A stretch of 64,000 nt of DNA from Aromatoleum toluolicum (GTDB taxonomy: Bacteria > Pseudomonadota > Gammaproteobacteria > Burkholderiales > Rhodocyclaceae): NCBI RefSeq assembly GCF_012911005.2, contig NZ_WTVS01000005.1, forward strand, positions 1-64,000. Reading direction: 5' to 3'. This document shows, piece after piece, positions 45,172 to 53,902 of the stretch. Below the pieces are notes generated by a model, which did not search any database, was not told where the DNA came from, and was given only the letters and a program-made list of their open reading frames with translations. A program made the translations under genes and the position numbers. How positions within the stretch are numbered: the stretch's first letter is position 1; each line of letters begins with the position of its first letter.

Positions 45172-46404
45172 ATGACCTACTACGACGCCAGAGAAACCCG
45201 TGACCCCGCCGAGCGCGAGCGGGAGCTGATGGCCCGCCTGCCGGCCCAGATCGCCCATGCGAAGGCGAATGCGCCGGCCTTTGCGGGGCTGCTCGAAGGC
45301 GTCGATCCGGCCACGATCGCGAGCCGCGAAGCGCTCGCCCGCCTGCCGGTCACGCGCAAGTCGGAACTGCTCGAACGCCAGAAGGCCGCGCGCCCGTTCG
45401 GCGGCTTTGCCGCGACGACCTGGGGTGCCGGCTGCCGCCGCGTGTTCGCTTCGCCGGGCCCGCTCTACGAACCGGAAAGCGCCCGGCCGGACTACTACCG
45501 CCTTGCCCGAGCCTTCTTCGCTGCCGGTTTCCGCGAAGGCGACCTCGTGCACAACACCTTCTCCTACCACTTCACGCCGGCCGGCTCGATGATGGAGACG
45601 GCGGCGCACGCGCTCGGCTGCACGGTCTTCCCGGCGGGCGTCGGGCAGACCGAGCAGCAGGTCGCCGCGGTCGCCGACCTGCGCCCGAACGCCTACGTCG
45701 GCACGCCGTCCTTCCTGCGCATCATCCTCGACAAGGCCGAGGAACTGGGCATCGCGCCCAGCTTCACGAAGGCCTTCGTCTCCGGCGAAGCCTTCCCGCC
45801 CGCGCTGCGCGACGCGTTCGCCGCGCGCGGCATTGCCGCCTTCCAGGCCTATGCGACCGCGGACATCGGCCTCATCGCTTACGAGACGCCGGCACGCGAG
45901 GGCATGGTGCTCGACGAGGACGTGATCCTCGAGATCGTGCGCCCCGGCACCGGCGACCCGGTCGCTGCAGGCGAAGTCGGCGAGGTCGTCGTGACGACCT
46001 TCAACCCGGACTACCCGTTGATCCGCTTCGGCACCGGCGACCTCTCGGCGGTGATGCCCGGCGCCTCGCCCTGCGGCCGTACGAACGTGCGCATCAAGGG
46101 CTGGATGGGGCGTGCGGACCAGACGACCAAGGTCAAGGGCATGTTCGTGCATCCCGGTCAGATCGCGGAGGTGGCGCGGCGCCATCCCGAGATCGTGCGC
46201 GCGCGCCTCGTCGTCGACAATCCGGACCTCAACGACCGCATGACCCTGCACTGCGAGACGGCACAACCCGCCGAGGTGCTGGCCGGCGCGATCGCGGCGA
46301 GCATCCGCGAACTTACGAAGCTGCGCGGCGAAGTCAGCTTCTGCACCCCCGGCAGCCTCGTCAACGACGGCAAGGTCATCGACGACGTGCGCAAGTACGA
46401 CTGA
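45172..46404 (+). CDS. PaaK-family AMP-ligase-like protein
   Basis: A 410-residue relative of phenylacetate-CoA ligase. It keeps the N-terminal PaaK-type helical start, the central domain (NTFSYHFTPAGSMMETAAHALGCTVFPAG), YATADIGLIAYE at the acyl-adenylate site, and the C-terminal GRADQTTKVKGMFVHPGQIAEV hinge and lid. The usual Ser/Thr/Gly-rich phosphate loop (SSGTTGxP) is replaced by ASPGPLYEPE, so ATP binding may differ. It lies 241 bases after the Liv-type importer and before a CoA-transferase gene. A role in activating the imported acid is likely; substrate unknown. Confidence 0.8.
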   Translation: MTYYDARETRDPAERERELMARLPAQIAHAKANAPAFAGLLEGVDPATIASREALARLPVTRKSELLERQKAARPFGGFAATTWGAGCRRVFASPGPLYEPESARPDYYRLARAFFAAGFREGDLVHNTFSYHFTPAGSMMETAAHALGCTVFPAGVGQTEQQVAAVADLRPNAYVGTPSFLRIILDKAEELGIAPSFTKAFVSGEAFPPALRDAFAARGIAAFQAYATADIGLIAYETPAREGMVLDEDVILEIVRPGTGDPVAAGEVGEVVVTTFNPDYPLIRFGTGDLSAVMPGASPCGRTNVRIKGWMGRADQTTKVKGMFVHPGQIAEVARRHPEIVRARLVVDNPDLNDRMTLHCETAQPAEVLAGAIAASIRELTKLRGEVSFCTPGSLVNDGKVIDDVRKYD

Positions 46405-46483
46405 AGGCCGCGCGGGCATCGTTCCGGGCCGTCGCGCCGCGCGGACGGTAGAATCGCGCGTCCCCACCTCCGATAACGACAGC

Positions 46484-47650
46484 ATGAGACAGAAGCCCCT
46501 CGCGAACCTGCGCGTCCTCGACCTCACGCGCCTCCTGCCCGGCCCCCTCGCGACCCAGCACCTCGCCGACTATGGCGCCGAAGTCATCAAGATCGAGGAC
46601 ACTGGTGCTGGTGACTACGCGCGCACGATGGGTGCGATGAACGGCGACACGAGCTTCTTCTACCAGGTGTGCAACCGCGGCAAGAAGAGCGTGCGCCTCG
46701 ACCTCAAGCAGGCTGAAGGCCGCGAGCTGTTCCTGCGCCTCGTGGACACCGCCGACGTGGTCGTCGAGGGCTTCCGCCCCGGCGTGATGGACAAGCTCGG
46801 CCTCGGCTACGACGCGCTGTCGGAACGGAAACCCAGGATCGTCGTGTGCAGCATCTCCGGCTACGGACAGACCGGCCCCTACGCGCTGCGCGCCGGCCAC
46901 GACATCAACTACATCGGCTACGCCGGGGTGCTCGACCAGATCGGCACCGCGGGCGGCGCGCCGGCGCTCTCGAACCTGCAGGTCGGTGACCTCCTCGGCG
47001 GCACGATGTCCGCGTTGTTCGGCCTACTCGTCGCCGTGCTGGACGCGCGCGCGAGCGGGCAGGGCCGGCATGTCGACGTCTCGATGACTGACGCCGCGCT
47101 GGCACATGCGATCTTCCCGCTCGCCGAAGTCCTCGCGCACGGCGGCGTGAAGCCGCGCGGCGAGGATCTCCTGACCGGCGGCGTGCCCTGCTACGGCGTG
47201 TACGAGACCGCCGACGGACGCCACATGGCGGTCGGTTCGCTGGAGGAGAAGTTCTGGCACCTCGTGTGCGACACCCTCGGTCGGCCTGACCTCAAGCCCG
47301 CGCATCTTGCGACCGGCGACGAGGGCGCTCGCGCGCGCGCCGAGGTCGCCGCGATCTTCCGCAGCCGCACGCAGGTCGAATGGACGGCGGTCTTCGACGG
47401 CGTGGACTGCTGCGTGACCCCCATCCTGCGCGTCGAGGAAAGCCTGGAGAACCCGCAGCTGCTCGCGCGAGGCATGGTCACCACGGTCGACGGCGTGCGC
47501 CAGTTCGGCCCGCCGGTGCGCCTGTCCGGCTTCGAGCCCGGCCCCTTCCAGCCCGCGCCGCAGGCGGGTGCCGACAATGACGCGGTGCTGGAGTCGCTCG
47601 GCCTCGACGCCGCGGAGATTGCTCGCCTGCGCGGCGCCGGCGTGATCTGA
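46484..47650 (+). CDS. CaiB/BaiF family (class III) CoA-transferase
   Basis: A 388-residue CoA-transferase or acyl-CoA racemase of family III. Signatures are the start LRVLDLTRLLPGPLATQHLADYGAEVIKIE, the CoA-binding region NRGKKSVRLDLKQAEGRELF and VSMTDAALAH, holding the Asp expected to form the acyl-anhydride. Members move CoA between carnitine, bile acids, formyl/oxalyl, benzylsuccinate or epimerise 2-methylacyl-CoA. The TGxxD and PGPLATQHLADYGA segments resemble alpha-methylacyl-CoA racemase; the CoA-ligases upstream make an acyl-CoA substrate likely. Exact reaction unresolved. Confidence 0.88.
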   Translation: MRQKPLANLRVLDLTRLLPGPLATQHLADYGAEVIKIEDTGAGDYARTMGAMNGDTSFFYQVCNRGKKSVRLDLKQAEGRELFLRLVDTADVVVEGFRPGVMDKLGLGYDALSERKPRIVVCSISGYGQTGPYALRAGHDINYIGYAGVLDQIGTAGGAPALSNLQVGDLLGGTMSALFGLLVAVLDARASGQGRHVDVSMTDAALAHAIFPLAEVLAHGGVKPRGEDLLTGGVPCYGVYETADGRHMAVGSLEEKFWHLVCDTLGRPDLKPAHLATGDEGARARAEVAAIFRSRTQVEWTAVFDGVDCCVTPILRVEESLENPQLLARGMVTTVDGVRQFGPPVRLSGFEPGPFQPAPQAGADNDAVLESLGLDAAEIARLRGAGVI

Positions 47651-47724
47651 TCCGCCGCGGGGACCAGGAGCAGGGGGTAGAAGCCGCAGTCGCGGCGCGG
47701 CCGGCCGCGCGATAAGCTTCACCG

Positions 47725-48615
47725 ATGCAAAGCCTGCTCCTGCTGCTTCCCGATTTCTCGCTGATCCTCCTCGGCGCGGCCCTTCGCCGCCACCTCGTCG
47801 ACGGCGAAGCCTTCTGGGCCGGCGTCGAGAGGCTGGTCTACTTCGTGCTATTTCCCGCGCTGCTGTTCAACGCGCTCGCGACCGCCGACATCGATCCCGG
47901 TCGCGCGTTGCCGCTCTTCCTGTCCGGGTTCGGCACGATGGTCGCAGGCTTCGCGCTCGGCTGGCTCGGGCGCGGCCTCATGGGGCTCGATGCAATGGGC
48001 TTCGCCTCGCGCCTGCAATGCGCCTATCGCTTCAACACCTACATCGGCATCGCGATCGCCGGCAAACTGCATGGCGCTGCGGGCATCGCGCTGATGGGCG
48101 GGCTGTGCGGCGCGATGGTGCCGTTCGCGAACGTGATGGCGGTCGGCATGCTTGCGCGCCACGGGCAGGGCCGCCTGCTGCGCGAGCTGTCGCGCAACCC
48201 GCTGGTGCTCGCGACGCTTGTCGGTCTGCTGTTCAATCTTGCCGGGCTCGATCTGCCCGGCCCGCTGACGTCCTTCCTCAAGCGCCTCGGCGATGCCGCG
48301 GTGGCGCTGGGGCTGCTTGCGGTCGGTGCCGCGCTGCGCTGGGAAATGGTGGGCGGACGCTGGACGGGCGCTGCGTGGATCGTCGCGGTGAAGCTGCTGT
48401 TCCTGCCTGCAGTGGCCTGGCAGGTCGGTCGCGCGCTGGGGGTCGAGGGCGTCGCCTTCGATACGCTGGTGCTGTTCGCCGCGCTGCCGAGCGCGAGTTC
48501 CGCCTACATCCTCGCGATGCGCATGGGGGGCGATGGCGCCGGCGTCGCGTGGCTGATCTCGGCGACCACGCTCCTCGCCGTACCCTCGCTGACACTCTGG
48601 CTGCATCTCCTGTGA
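47725..48615 (+). CDS. AEC (auxin efflux carrier) family transporter
   Basis: A 296-residue inner-membrane carrier with about ten hydrophobic segments in two five-helix halves. Typical segments are LLPDFSLILLGAALRR at the N-terminus, ALLFNALATADID and ALPSASSAYILAMRMGGDGAGVAWL near the end. The family includes malonate, malate and auxin carriers. It follows the CoA-transferase by 74 bases and may export or import an organic acid of the same pathway. Confidence 0.88.
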   Translation: MQSLLLLLPDFSLILLGAALRRHLVDGEAFWAGVERLVYFVLFPALLFNALATADIDPGRALPLFLSGFGTMVAGFALGWLGRGLMGLDAMGFASRLQCAYRFNTYIGIAIAGKLHGAAGIALMGGLCGAMVPFANVMAVGMLARHGQGRLLRELSRNPLVLATLVGLLFNLAGLDLPGPLTSFLKRLGDAAVALGLLAVGAALRWEMVGGRWTGAAWIVAVKLLFLPAVAWQVGRALGVEGVAFDTLVLFAALPSASSAYILAMRMGGDGAGVAWLISATTLLAVPSLTLWLHLL

Positions 48616-48667
48616 AAGGCAGCGCAGCGCAAGGGGGCGGCGCCGTGGCGTCCGCCCCCGAGACGGC

Positions 48668-49102
48668 TTACTTCTTTTCCGCTGCAGACTTGCGCGGACC
48701 CGCGGCCGGATCGGCGCCGGCCGCGGCGGACTTCGCTGCGCCCGCCTGCGCGCCCGGAGCCTGGGCCCCGGCCATTGCTGTCCACGGCCACATCGCCGCC
48801 GACGCGAAGGGATTGGCCTGTGCTTCGGCCTGCCCCTGAGCGCCCGCCTCGCGCGCCTGCTGGCCCATCGCCTGCACGGCCGCAATCGCCGCGCGCTGCA
48901 TCTCCAGCCCCTGCGTCGTCATCTGCAGCATGTTGAGGTTCAGCTTGAGCCAGTTCTCCACCGCCTTCAGGTCGGCGATGCGTTTGTCCAGTTCGCCGAC
49001 GTCCAGCGTCGGCGTGATCATGCCGGGCAGAGAGAAACCCATGCTGCTCCACATGCCACGCACGAATTCGAGCGGATCTTTCGCCGAGTTGTCATTCGCC
49101 AT
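48668..49102 (-). CDS. phaM: PhaM-type polyhydroxyalkanoate granule regulatory protein
   Basis: A 144-residue protein matching PhaM of Ralstonia/Azoarcus: N-terminal DPLEFVRGMWSSMGFSLPGMITPTLDVGELDKRIADLKAVENWLKLNLNML (granule and PhaC1 binding), a helical middle, and an Ala/Gly/Lys/Pro-rich C-terminus (AKSAAAGADPAAGPRKSAAEKK) that in homologues binds DNA. PhaM activates PHA synthase and tethers granules to the nucleoid so both daughters inherit them. No PHA synthase gene is nearby in this window. The start at MANDNSAKD removes a short, poorly supported N-terminal extension. Confidence 0.87.
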   Translation of the reverse strand: MANDNSAKDPLEFVRGMWSSMGFSLPGMITPTLDVGELDKRIADLKAVENWLKLNLNMLQMTTQGLEMQRAAIAAVQAMGQQAREAGAQGQAEAQANPFASAAMWPWTAMAGAQAPGAQAGAAKSAAAGADPAAGPRKSAAEKK

Positions 49103-49191
49103 GCCGCTCCCCCTCAAGTGAATACATTTTCATCTTACTCCTCCCGCGTATCGACCGGACGGCGACGACCCATCATCCGGCTGCGCCGCGC

Positions 49192-51117
49192 CTAGTCGTG
49201 GCTTCCCGGCAGCCGATTCAACAAGGCGCGCAGGCGTGCCGGGCGCACCGGCTTGTGCAGCAGGGGCAGGCCCTCTTCCTGAGCCTGACGAAGCGTGTCC
49301 GGCCCGGTGTCGCCCGTTACGAGTACTGCCGGAATCTCCGTGCCCTGCCATGCACGCAGACTGCGGATCACCTCGATGCCGTTGCAGCTGCCGTCCAGAC
49401 GGAAGTCGCTGATGATCAGTTCCGGAATGGCGTCTTCCCGGTTCAGCTGGTCGACGAGCGATTCGGCGTCGCCGGCTGCTGCGACCTTGCAGCCCCATGA
49501 CGTGAGCAGGCTCTGCATGCTGCCGCGTGCCAGCGGATCGTCGTCGATCAATGCCACGTGCAAGCCGCCCAGATCGCCGGGCATGCGTCCCGCCTCGCTG
49601 CCGCCCGGGGTGGCCTCGGGCTGCGCGAGCGGGACTTCGATCGCGAACACCGAGCCCCGTCCGGGGCTGGAGCGCAGCGTCAGGTGGTGACCGAGCAGTT
49701 CGGTCAGGCGCCGCACGATGGGCAGGCCGAGACCCAGGCCCTTGTCGCGGGAGCGCTCGGGGTTATGCAGCTGCACGAATTCCTGGAAGATCGCCTCGTG
49801 CGATTCCGCCGGGATGCCGACGCCGTTGTCGCGGACCTCGATGCGCAGCCGGTCGCCGCGCCTGCGGCACGCCACCAGCACGCGCCCCTTGCGCGTGTAG
49901 CGCACCGCATTGCTCACGAGGTTGCTGAGGATGCGCTCGAACAGCACGGGGTCGCTGCTGATCCACGCATCCGTCGGCCGCGCCTTCAGTTCGAGGTCGC
50001 GGGCGTCGGCCCCGGGGCGCTCGTCGGCCGCGATGCGGTCGAGCAGGGGCTGCAGCGGGAAGGCGCGCACGTTCGGGTGCACGACATTCGCGTCGAGGCG
50101 CGAGATGTCCAGCAGGCTGTCGAGCAGATTCTCCATCGCCGCCGCCGATGCGGCGATGCGCTCGACCAGTCGTTGCGCGTCCGCGGCGTGTTCGTGCTGC
50201 GCCAGCTCCGCGATGAAGAGGCCCAGCGCATGCATCGGTTGGCGCAAGTCATGGCTCGCCGCCGCCAGGAAGCGCGACTTCGACAACGTCGCCCGCTCCG
50301 CCTCGTCCTTGCTCTCGCGCAGCTCCGCCGTCGCGTCCGCGATCTGGCGGCTCATGTCGTCATGAGCGCTCGCGAGCTGCGCCGCCATCTGGTTCACGCC
50401 ATCCGTCAGCGTGCGCAACGTGCCGCCGCCGACCGGTGGAACGCGGGCGGAGAACTGCCCCCTGCCGATGCGCTCAACCGTCACCGCGACCTGGCGGATC
50501 GGGCCGGTCACGCCCCGACTCATGTAATTGGCCAATACCATGCTGCCCAGGAGCACGAGCACGATCGCAACGCTTCCGGTCAGCAGCAGTTCGCGCTGGC
50601 GGTCGTCGAGGCGTGCGCGCGACATGTCGACCACCACCGCCCCCAGCATCGGTGGCGGAGCGGCTGCCTGCGCGGTGCCCGGCGAGTGTCCTGACAGGTC
50701 GTCATCGAGATCGACCGTGCTGGGAAGGACCGGCTCGATGATGCGCAGCGTCTTCGGCGTGTCGAGCAGGCGTCGCGAGGGCGTCAGATGGGAGAGCACG
50801 GGCAGCGACTCGTCCAGATACCCGCTGCGCGCCAGCACTTCGCCGCCGCGGTCAACGATCAGCACGCCGGTCACGTCGTCTTCGGCGAGCATCGCGGTTG
50901 CCAGGCGATGCAGCGTGTCGCGGTTGCCCGAAAACAGCGCGTACTCGCTCGCTGCCGCGAGCTGTCTGGCGAAGGCCTGGCCACGGGCGCGATACGCCTC
51001 CTCGTGATCGGCGACGCGCGAGCGGGTGTAGAAGGCCGTGAGCACGATGGCCAGCACCAGCATCGGCAGTACGGCCACCAGCATGACCCGTGCGCGGACT
51101 CCCCAGGTGTCGATCAC
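49192..51117 (-). CDS. Membrane-bound hybrid sensor histidine kinase (HDLRQP type)
   Basis: A 641-residue sensor starting at GTG, overlapping the stop of the upstream binding-protein gene (GTGA). First membrane helix about 9-31, a periplasmic sensor region (about 32-180), second helix followed by HAMP (ANYMSRGVTGPIRQVAVTVERIGRGQFSAR), HisKA with phospho-His in AAASHDLRQPMHALGLF, HATPase_c (ILSNLVSNAVRYTRKGRV, GVGIPAESHEAIFQEF, GLGLGLPIVRRL) and a C-terminal receiver (VALIDDDPLARGSM, phospho-Asp in IISDFRLDGS). The preceding gene encodes a periplasmic binding protein and a LuxR regulator is encoded divergently, so the three probably form one sensing unit. Confidence 0.9.
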   Translation of the reverse strand: MIDTWGVRARVMLVAVLPMLVLAIVLTAFYTRSRVADHEEAYRARGQAFARQLAAASEYALFSGNRDTLHRLATAMLAEDDVTGVLIVDRGGEVLARSGYLDESLPVLSHLTPSRRLLDTPKTLRIIEPVLPSTVDLDDDLSGHSPGTAQAAAPPPMLGAVVVDMSRARLDDRQRELLLTGSVAIVLVLLGSMVLANYMSRGVTGPIRQVAVTVERIGRGQFSARVPPVGGGTLRTLTDGVNQMAAQLASAHDDMSRQIADATAELRESKDEAERATLSKSRFLAAASHDLRQPMHALGLFIAELAQHEHAADAQRLVERIAASAAAMENLLDSLLDISRLDANVVHPNVRAFPLQPLLDRIAADERPGADARDLELKARPTDAWISSDPVLFERILSNLVSNAVRYTRKGRVLVACRRRGDRLRIEVRDNGVGIPAESHEAIFQEFVQLHNPERSRDKGLGLGLPIVRRLTELLGHHLTLRSSPGRGSVFAIEVPLAQPEATPGGSEAGRMPGDLGGLHVALIDDDPLARGSMQSLLTSWGCKVAAAGDAESLVDQLNREDAIPELIISDFRLDGSCNGIEVIRSLRAWQGTEIPAVLVTGDTGPDTLRQAQEEGLPLLHKPVRPARLRALLNRLPGSHD

Positions 51118-52061
51118 GGCCTCACCTCCGGGCGTCCTTCGCGCTGGCGCAGGCGGGCGGTGATGCGCTCCGCGGATTCCAGCTCGATCGCCAGCGAGCG
51201 TGCGACATTGGGGTTCGTTGCGATCTCGAACTCGCGCGGCGCCTGCGGCGGGGGCAAGCCTCCCCCCGCGAGCACCTGGCGCACCGCATCGGCGGCCTGA
51301 CGGGCGATCTGCGCCGGGGTCGAATACAGCGCCAGCAATGCTCCCGCGCGTACATAGGCGGGCGAGAATCCGACCAGCGGCGCGCGGTGGCGGTAGCTCG
51401 TCAGCAGCACGTTCTGGATCGTGTAGCTGTTGAACAGCGTGTTGTCGGGCAGAGCCAACAGGACAGCGGGTTCGGCCAGCAGGCGCTCCAGCGCGGGGTA
51501 GATCTCGTCCGCGGTGGAAATCTTCTCGACGATCGCCCGCAGTTGCTGCTCCCGCGCGACCGATGCCAGCCGGCGCGCCAGATCGTCCGAAGCAGGGCTT
51601 GCGAGCAGGGCCACGTTGGGCTTGTGCGGAAGGGCGATGTTCAGCAGCGCGATCTGCCGGTGCACGGGCTGGTCGAGGAAGATCGCCGAATACCGGTCGG
51701 CATGCGGCCCGTACTGGATGAGGTCGAACGCGTCGCGGGGAATGAGCGTGTGCAGCACGGGCACTGCCGGCATGCGGATGCCGACGGCTTTGGCCGCCTG
51801 CGTGCCTATCGTGACGACGATGCGCGCATCGGCCAGCGCCGCACGGTCGAGGTCGCGCACGCCGAACACCGCCACGTCGCCATCGGGGACGTCCGGAGCA
51901 AGCGCATTGCGCAGCGCGACGAGGGTTTCCTCGTGGGCGCCGCTGCGCTCGGCCGTGACCACCACGACGCGCGGCCCGGCGAATGCGGGCCCGCAACAGG
52001 CTGCAAGGACGGTAAGCGCCAGCAACAAGGCGCGCAGAAGGCGATGGTCGAACTGCGGCAT
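51114..52061 (-). CDS. Periplasmic substrate-binding protein (ABC_sub_bind-like), signal input partner
   Basis: A 315-residue secreted protein with signal peptide (LLRALLLALTVLAACCGPAFA-GP) and a two-lobed periplasmic binding fold of the uncharacterised ABC substrate-binding type (IVVTIGTQAAKAV, PVLHTLIPRDAFDLI, YSAIFLDQPVHRQIALLNIALPHKPNVALLASP, DNTLFNSYTIQNVLLTSYRHRAPLVGFSPAYVRAGAL). No permease or ATPase is encoded nearby; instead it overlaps a sensor kinase gene by four bases. It therefore probably feeds ligand information to the kinase, not a transporter. The start MPQFDHRLL is chosen because the signal peptide then begins properly. Confidence 0.8.
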   Translation of the reverse strand: MPQFDHRLLRALLLALTVLAACCGPAFAGPRVVVVTAERSGAHEETLVALRNALAPDVPDGDVAVFGVRDLDRAALADARIVVTIGTQAAKAVGIRMPAVPVLHTLIPRDAFDLIQYGPHADRYSAIFLDQPVHRQIALLNIALPHKPNVALLASPASDDLARRLASVAREQQLRAIVEKISTADEIYPALERLLAEPAVLLALPDNTLFNSYTIQNVLLTSYRHRAPLVGFSPAYVRAGALLALYSTPAQIARQAADAVRQVLAGGGLPPPQAPREFEIATNPNVARSLAIELESAERITARLRQREGRPEVRP

Positions 52062-52408
52062 CGGCGCGTCAGCGGGGCCACACCGTGAGCGTGCCGCCGG
52101 CTGCGCGATCATGCGCAGGCGCCGGCAATCGACGGGCTCCGTCTCCTCGCGCGGCTGTCGCGGCAGGTGTCGGCCAAAGCCCGGCCGGATGCGGAACTCG
52201 TATGCTCATCGAGTGATAATAGTTTCCGGACCCCCGTCATGACAATGCGTGATGTCCGTGTTGCGGTTGTTATGATGGGATGTCCGAATATAACAGGGCC
52301 ATTTTCCCCGATTTTTTGCCGGCGAGGGGGGAGTTTGCTCCTATCATTTGCGACAGGCCCCGCATGCTATCCTCACGTCTTTAGAATTGCAGCATTGCGG
52401 AGCGCGTC
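52062..52408. other. Divergent promoter region of the binding-protein/kinase and regulator genes
   Basis: A 347-base gap with no gene. The central part (52210-52320) is AT-richer and contains a direct repeat GATGTCCG at 52251-52258 and 52279-52286, 28 bases apart, which could be regulator sites. No convincing -35/-10 pair was found for either direction. Confidence 0.4.
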
Positions 52409-53038
52409 GTGACCCGGATTCTCATCGTCGAAGACCACGCCCTTGTTCGTGAAGCCATGGCGCAGACCCTTGCGCGCCTCGAGCCGGACGTCGAGTGCGT
52501 GGAGGCAAAGGGTTCCGAGGATGCGCTCGCCAAACTCGAGGCCAACCCTGACTGGGATCTGGCCGTGATCGACCTGATGCTGCCCGACCTGAACGGCTTC
52601 TCGCTGCTGGGCGTGCTCGCGAAGCGCTTCCCGGACGTGCCCACGATCGTTGTTTCCGCCCTTGACGACGCGGCGTCGATCCGGCGTGCGATGAAGGGCG
52701 GTGCGTCGGGCTTCGTGTCCAAGGCGGATTCGGGTGCCACGCTGCGCGAAGCGGTGCGGTGCGTGCTCGATGGCGGCGTCTATGCGCCCGACATCGCCAA
52801 CGACCCCGCCGCCAAGCGCTCCGGCGCGCCCGTGAGCGAACGCTTCGGCCTGACCGCCGGCCAGACCCGCGTGCTGGAACTCCTCGCCCAGGGAAAGACC
52901 AACCGCGAGATCGCCGACCTGCTCGGTCTCTCCGAAGGCACCGTGAAGGTGCACATGTCGGCGATCTTCCGCGCGCTCAACGTCAGCAGCCGCGCCCAGG
53001 CGCTGATCGTCATCGCCCGCCACGGCTCGCGGCTCTGA
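52409..53038 (+). CDS. LuxR/NarL-type response regulator
   Basis: A 209-residue regulator starting at GTG. Receiver (1-120) with acidic residues VEDH, phospho-Asp55 in AVIDLMLPD and Lys in GASGFVSKADSG; LuxR-type HTH at about 145-205 (LTAGQTRVLELLAQGKTNREIADLLGLSEGTVKVHMSAIFRAL). It is divergent from the hybrid kinase pair and is its likely output. Orientation and closeness support this; the target genes are unknown. Confidence 0.93.
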   Translation: MTRILIVEDHALVREAMAQTLARLEPDVECVEAKGSEDALAKLEANPDWDLAVIDLMLPDLNGFSLLGVLAKRFPDVPTIVVSALDDAASIRRAMKGGASGFVSKADSGATLREAVRCVLDGGVYAPDIANDPAAKRSGAPVSERFGLTAGQTRVLELLAQGKTNREIADLLGLSEGTVKVHMSAIFRALNVSSRAQALIVIARHGSRL

Positions 53039-53092
53039 TCCGCGAGGCCGGCGCAGCCCGGCCGCGCCAGTGGGTGCCGCAGCAAAGCCGCG

Positions 53093-53806
53093 TCAGTGGG
53101 GGCGCCGATTCGCCTGCAGGCGCATCGGCATGTCCGCCGGCGACAGCCGGCCGCTCAACTGCGGCTCGTCCTCGTCGTCCGCTGCGGTCCTCGGCTCCGC
53201 GTGTTCGATGTCCATGAGATCGAGAACCTGCCGCGCCAGCGCACGGCACGCATTCGCGACGGCCGTCGGCAGATGCTCCGGAAACTGCTTCTGCAGCAGC
53301 AGCTTGGTGCCCGACAGCGCCAGCACGGGATGCAGGATGCGGTGGCGGTACGCGCCCATCAACTGCGCGACGCTGCGATCGACCGCCTCGCGCTGCCATG
53401 CGTTGGTCGGCCACTGCGTCGGTACCGCATAGGCGCGCGGGAACATCTCCAGGTCGCGCACGACGGTGCGGATGTCCTCATGCGACTCGCGGAAGGGCAG
53501 CAGCACGATGTCCGACAACGCGTACAGCTTGCGGTCCATCTCGGTGCGATTGCCGCCGCCGTCGATCACCCCCAGCCAGCCGTCGAGCGAGCGCAGCTTG
53601 TCGACGACCTTGGTGAGCGCCTCGCGCGTGCGTGCATCGGCTGTGATGTAGCGGCGCCCCGCGGGGCTCAGCGGTTCGCGCGACGTGTCGGTCAGCACGC
53701 ATGCGGCGCGGTGGCCCAACAGGCCCAGTCCCTGCGACAGCATGTGCGACAGGGTGGTCTTGCCTGTGCCGCCCTTGTTACCGATCACACAGATGATTTC
53801 AGCCAT
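53093..53806 (-). CDS. ParA-like P-loop ATPase, orphan
   Basis: A 237-residue ParA/MinD superfamily ATPase. The deviant Walker A is intact (GNKGGTGKTTLSHML, with the signature Lys). The second motif, usually IDxPP, reads VIDGGGNRTE here. No parB, plasmid or MinE-like gene is nearby, so this is not the chromosome partition ParA. The C-terminal tail (about 205-237) is acidic and then Arg-rich. Possible cargo includes granules, flagella or chemoreceptor clusters; a PHA granule protein gene lies 4 kb away, but a link is speculation. Start at MAEIICVIG. Confidence 0.78.
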   Translation of the reverse strand: MAEIICVIGNKGGTGKTTLSHMLSQGLGLLGHRAACVLTDTSREPLSPAGRRYITADARTREALTKVVDKLRSLDGWLGVIDGGGNRTEMDRKLYALSDIVLLPFRESHEDIRTVVRDLEMFPRAYAVPTQWPTNAWQREAVDRSVAQLMGAYRHRILHPVLALSGTKLLLQKQFPEHLPTAVANACRALARQVLDLMDIEHAEPRTAADDEDEPQLSGRLSPADMPMRLQANRRPH

Positions 53807-53902
53807 GCCGGTGTTCCTCACTCGCGGCCCCCACGCCGCACGATTGCATTATCGGCGCGGGAGGCAGCGCGCAAGGGGCAAAAAAGCGCCCGGATAAGCC
53901 CG

